Below, in pieces: positions 61,440 through 64,000 of a stretch of DNA of 64,000 bases (within the stretch, counting starts at the first letter, position 1; each line of letters opens with the position of its first letter). The notes below the pieces were generated by a model. It saw only the letters and a program-made list of their open reading frames with translations, had not been told where the DNA came from and searched no databases. Source of the stretch: Bacillota bacterium (GTDB lineage: Bacteria > Bacillota > Clostridia > Lachnospirales > Lachnospiraceae); NCBI GenBank assembly GCA_023411555.1, contig JAEYOQ010000057.1:62001-126000 (forward strand), written 5' to 3'. The position numbers and the translations under genes were made by a program.

Positions 61440-61672
61440 TCACTTTGCGTTCAACAGCTTTTCGATGTCCTTCTCGATGTTTTCTGGTGTATCAGCTGGA
61501 GCGTAGCGCTTTACAACCTTACCGTCTTGGTCAACTAGAAATTTGGTGAAATTCCATTTGATGCTACTGCCTAAGGTGCCACTTTTTTCTTTCTTCAGGT
61601 ATTTGAATAAGGGGTCGGCTTCTTTCCCATTTACCTTAACTTTGGAGAACAGCCCATGTGGCTTCCCCTTTT
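61440..61672 (-). pseudogene. 5'-truncated second glutathione peroxidase gene
   Basis: On the minus strand a frame encodes PHGLFSKVKVNGKEADPLF, then KSGTLGSSIKWNFTKFLVDQ and KVVKRYAPADTPENIEKDI, ending in TGA at 61440-61442. It covers only the C-terminal half of a glutathione peroxidase. The N-terminal half with the active cysteine is missing; upstream sequence from about 61673 is AT-rich and unrelated. No start codon is in place. Confidence 0.75.
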
Positions 61673-61918
61673 GGTTGAAATATTATTTACAATTAAATTG
61701 TAAACCATTTAAAATGTTTTGTCAACACATGATATATATAATTTGTATCTCTTGGAAGTACTTGCAATTACTGGTAGGTTAATATATGATGATACAATTA
61801 TAGGTAAAAGATATTTAATAATGAATTGAAAATTTCTACCTCTGGGTGACAAAGTTCAACCGTTACTTGGTAGATATAAGATATAATAACTCATATGCTT
61901 TGATCTGGAGGTGAGATG

Positions 61919-62179
61919 ATGTCATTAGGAATGAAAATCCAAGACAATGAAAATTATCACGGATCTAATGATACCCCTAAGAAACAGAAAAAGACGATAA
62001 AGCAAAGGATGCGTTCGCTACCTATAAGAGGGAGGCTATTCATGTTTTTTGGGGGTGCCTTACTGTTTTTTGGTGTATCTTACTCGATTGGAGATTATTC
62101 TGCATTTATAGCGTATTTGTCTAGTGAATTGATTGTATCTATTGTTCGAAGATTGAAGGGGGAGTATGTTGAAAGGTAA
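61919..62179 (+). CDS. Small membrane protein
   Basis: The 86-residue protein has a basic hydrophilic N terminus (PKKQKKTIKQRMRSLPIRGRL) and one or two hydrophobic segments (LFMFFGGALLFFGVSYSIG and SAFIAYLSSELIVSIV). GGAGG at 61907-61911 fits the second of two adjacent ATGs with 7-nt spacing. No family is recognised. The gap 61673-61906 upstream shows no gene. Confidence 0.5.
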   Translation: MSLGMKIQDNENYHGSNDTPKKQKKTIKQRMRSLPIRGRLFMFFGGALLFFGVSYSIGDYSAFIAYLSSELIVSIVRRLKGEYVER

Positions 62180-62181
62180 AG

Positions 62182-62226
62182 ACAATAAAAAGCACGCTTT
62201 GCGAGCTATCTATCGTCATATATAAA
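62182..62226 (-). repeat. Palindromic intergenic repeat, copy 8
   Basis: On the minus strand the segment reads TATATATGACGATAGATAGC, a mid part and GCGTGCTTTTTATTGT, matching the second unit of 60631-60718 and the 23789 copy in inverted layout. Confidence 0.6.
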
Positions 62227-62272
62227 AGGAACGTCGCTAGTTACAGCAGACGTTCCATGGTTGATTATATTT

Positions 62273-63568
62273 TTAATTTTCTTCGCTCTTATTATTTGTC
62301 TCTGTATCAGAGTCCTTACCCTTCAGAAGAATATGAACCTTATCTACACGGTTCTTAACGACTTCAGCAACAGTGAACACTACATTGTTGTCAGTTACCG
62401 TCTCGCCTTCCTCAGGTAGATGATCCAGAAGGTATATAATATGACCAGCGATTGAGTCATAATCATCAGACTCAAGCTTCAGTCCAAGTGCTTCATTAAT
62501 CTCATCAAGCTTTGTAAATCCATCGACCAGATATTCATTTTCCGATATTGCTTGAATACTATCCTCCTCATCATCGTCGTATTCATCCCGAATATCACCG
62601 ACGATCTCTTCGAGTAAATCCTCAATGGTTATGAGTCCGACGGTTGCACCATATTCATCAAGTACGATGGCAAGTGAGATGGAATTTCTTCTCATCTCGA
62701 TTAATAGCTCTGAGGTCTTCTTGTACTCATAGGTAAAGTATGGTTCTCTAATGATATTTGATATGCAGAATTCTTCCTTATTACCGTTATAGAAGAAAAC
62801 ATCCTTCAGATTCACGATACCAATTACATTATCCCGTGTTTCTGAATATACAGGCATTCTTGTATATTTTTCCTCTGAAAAGGCTTGTACCAGCTCATCA
62901 TAGGTTAATTCAACATTTGCAAATGCCATATCGGTACGAGGTACCATAACATCCTTCGCTAATGCATCACCGAAATCAACTACATTGGTTATCATCCTAC
63001 GTTCTTCGCTTTCGATGACACCCTCTTCATGACTATATTCAAGTAGGGTTCGAAGCTCATTCTCTGTAATAGCAGAGGTTTTTGCTTTGACATCGATATG
63101 AAACAGCATCATTATTCCGTTGCAAAATTGGTTCAGAACAAGTACCAGGGGTGTTAACAGCTTCGTTAGTAAGTAAATTGGGCCTGCAATTGCGAACGCC
63201 ACCCTCTCAGGGAAGATGGTTGCTATCGTCTTAGGCAATATCGAGCCAAAGGTTAAATAGAGAAGAATAAGTACAGCGATGGATAAACCTACCCATTCGT
63301 TACCCCAGTACCGGATCGCCATAGTTGTTGCCAAGGCAGAAGCGGTTAGCTTCGTTATATTCTTGCAAATCAGTATGGAACTTAGCATCTTTCGTGGTTC
63401 TTCAATTAGTTTACTAACAGTTTTTGCACCTCTTACATCATCGTCCTCAAAAGAGCGGATGCGTAGCTTATTCACACCATTTAATGCTGCTTCTGAACAA
63501 GTAAAGAAAGCGGAAAGTAAAAATAGAATAATCAATATAATCGGTTGCGTGGCGTCACCGAGGTCCAA
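62273..63568 (-). CDS. CNNM/CorC-type membrane protein (DUF21 plus CBS pair)
   Basis: The 431-residue protein has a DUF21 domain with about four hydrophobic segments (ILIILFLLSAFFTCSEAALNGVNKLRI, AVLILLYLTFGSILPKTIA), two CBS domains (MVPRTDMAFANVELTYDELVQAF and SISLAIVLDEYGATVGLITIEDLLEEIVGDI) and a C-terminal CorC/HlyC domain (YLVDGFTKLDEINEALGL). Such proteins are linked to magnesium or cobalt efflux and were once called hemolysins. The DEYG and DLLEEIVGDI motifs are intact. Monocistronic from its own promoter. Confidence 0.92.
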   Translation of the reverse strand: MDLGDATQPIILIILFLLSAFFTCSEAALNGVNKLRIRSFEDDDVRGAKTVSKLIEEPRKMLSSILICKNITKLTASALATTMAIRYWGNEWVGLSIAVLILLYLTFGSILPKTIATIFPERVAFAIAGPIYLLTKLLTPLVLVLNQFCNGIMMLFHIDVKAKTSAITENELRTLLEYSHEEGVIESEERRMITNVVDFGDALAKDVMVPRTDMAFANVELTYDELVQAFSEEKYTRMPVYSETRDNVIGIVNLKDVFFYNGNKEEFCISNIIREPYFTYEYKKTSELLIEMRRNSISLAIVLDEYGATVGLITIEDLLEEIVGDIRDEYDDDEEDSIQAISENEYLVDGFTKLDEINEALGLKLESDDYDSIAGHIIYLLDHLPEEGETVTDNNVVFTVAEVVKNRVDKVHILLKGKDSDTETNNKSEEN

Positions 63569-63621
63569 AGTATCATCTCCTAAATCATTTTATTGAAAAA
63601 TTTGTACTTTTTCAATTTCTC

Positions 63622-63650
63622 ATCTTACAGTAAGTGTGACACAATGTCAA
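63622..63650 (-). promoter_or_regulatory. Promoter of the CorC-type gene
   Basis: On the minus strand TTGACA (complement of 63645-63650), a 17-nt spacer and TAAGAT (complement of 63622-63627). The rest of 63651-63880 has no recognised gene. Confidence 0.75.
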
Positions 63651-63894
63651 GTTTTTGGGCTGCTTTTATAGTTATTTTATACATAATGATGACTCTGGAG
63701 GAGACTATCGTCCTTGAAATAGACGAATATCTGAATGGATAATCAGCTTCTTAGTGAGTTGGATAGAGGTACTAAAATATGCTATGCGGTATCTGTTGAT
63801 TCCTATTGAGAAATTCTTGAAATTGTTGTATGATTGAAAGCAGAGTTGTGTTAATATTGTTCGCTGTTGCTGTAACACCCTAGGAGGAAATAAA

Positions 63895-64000
63895 TTGAGG
63901 AAGAAGTCCCATATATCACTTGCGAAGTACCTGATGAATAACTTGAATGTACAGGATCTATGTGAACATAAGAAAGCCTTTTACATTGGAAGTATTCTAC
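63895..64000 (+). CDS. Start of a zinc-dependent phospholipase C-like gene (partial)
   Basis: A TTG at 63895 behind AGGAGGAAAT opens a frame that reads (M)RKKSHISLAKYLMNNL...EHKKAFYIGSIL up to the window edge. The start resembles proteins annotated as zinc-dependent phospholipase C family, whose N terminus has HISLA...FYIGSILPD. Only 35 codons are visible, so the call is tentative. Confidence 0.55.
   Translation, partial: MRKKSHISLAKYLMNNLNVQDLCEHKKAFYIGSIL

Overview
The window reads as a low-GC, Gram-positive (monoderm) anaerobe of the Clostridia, most likely a Lachnospiraceae-type plant-material or gut fermenter. This is inferred from AT-rich sequence, strong GGAGG ribosome binding sites, consensus sigma-A promoters with 17-nt spacers, two T-box riboswitches, a lysine (L-box) riboswitch, lipoproteins with lipoboxes, an S-layer-homology-like protein and a Tad-type pilus locus without secretin or outer-membrane parts. 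No rRNA, tRNA, CRISPR array, complete insertion sequence or prophage was seen.

Left part (1-11.7 kb): a lipoprotein sugar-type solute-binding protein, then a five-gene run (AtuA-like protein split into two genes, a class III CoA-transferase, a thiolase, a type-B carboxylesterase) closed by a terminator, then a second esterase and a GH3 beta-glycosidase. Together they suggest uptake, de-esterification/deglycosylation and CoA-dependent breakdown of an unknown organic acid or terpenoid-like aglycone.

Housekeeping part (11.8-33.9 kb): tyrS and proS converge, each behind its own T-box (specifier triplets read as UAC and CCC). Next to them is an aroF-tyrA-aroA operon on the minus strand behind a perfect-consensus promoter. 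Then come an EF-G paralogue with a degenerate G4 motif, two NCS2 permeases (purine-type and uracil-type) that converge on a cluster of intergenic repeats, a DUF4153-like membrane protein, a lipoprotein cyclophilin, an L-box-controlled polar amino acid ABC importer (probably lysine), an amidase and an MBL-fold hydrolase.

Central accessory part (34.2-55.9 kb): a long, tightly packed, same-strand locus for a Tad/Flp-like (type IVc) pilus. It holds ParA/TadZ-like proteins without the Walker A lysine, a CpaB-like SAF protein, a CpaF-type secretion ATPase, a single large protein that looks like TadB plus TadC, four small pilin-like paralogues, two large membrane-anchored surface proteins that carry repeated zinc-ribbon-like CxxC...GCPxC motifs (one of them between Ig-like repeats), another anchored surface protein, an SLH-like secreted protein and a 1287-residue secreted protein. 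This is the best candidate for an under-described system.

Right part (56-64 kb): a one-TM unknown protein preceded by a dead VOC/glyoxalase fragment, a uridine-kinase-like P-loop protein, a flavodoxin, a one-TM protein, a Rob/GyrI-type AraC regulator, a glutathione peroxidase followed upstream by a 5'-truncated second copy, a small membrane protein, a CorC/CNNM-type protein and the start of a probable zinc-dependent phospholipase-C-like gene cut by the window edge.

Two families of intergenic repeats recur: an imperfect palindrome containing a TTTATTCATGACA core, often next to terminators, and a two-hairpin element of about 85 nt found in the 5' leader of the amidase gene and again inside the pilus locus.
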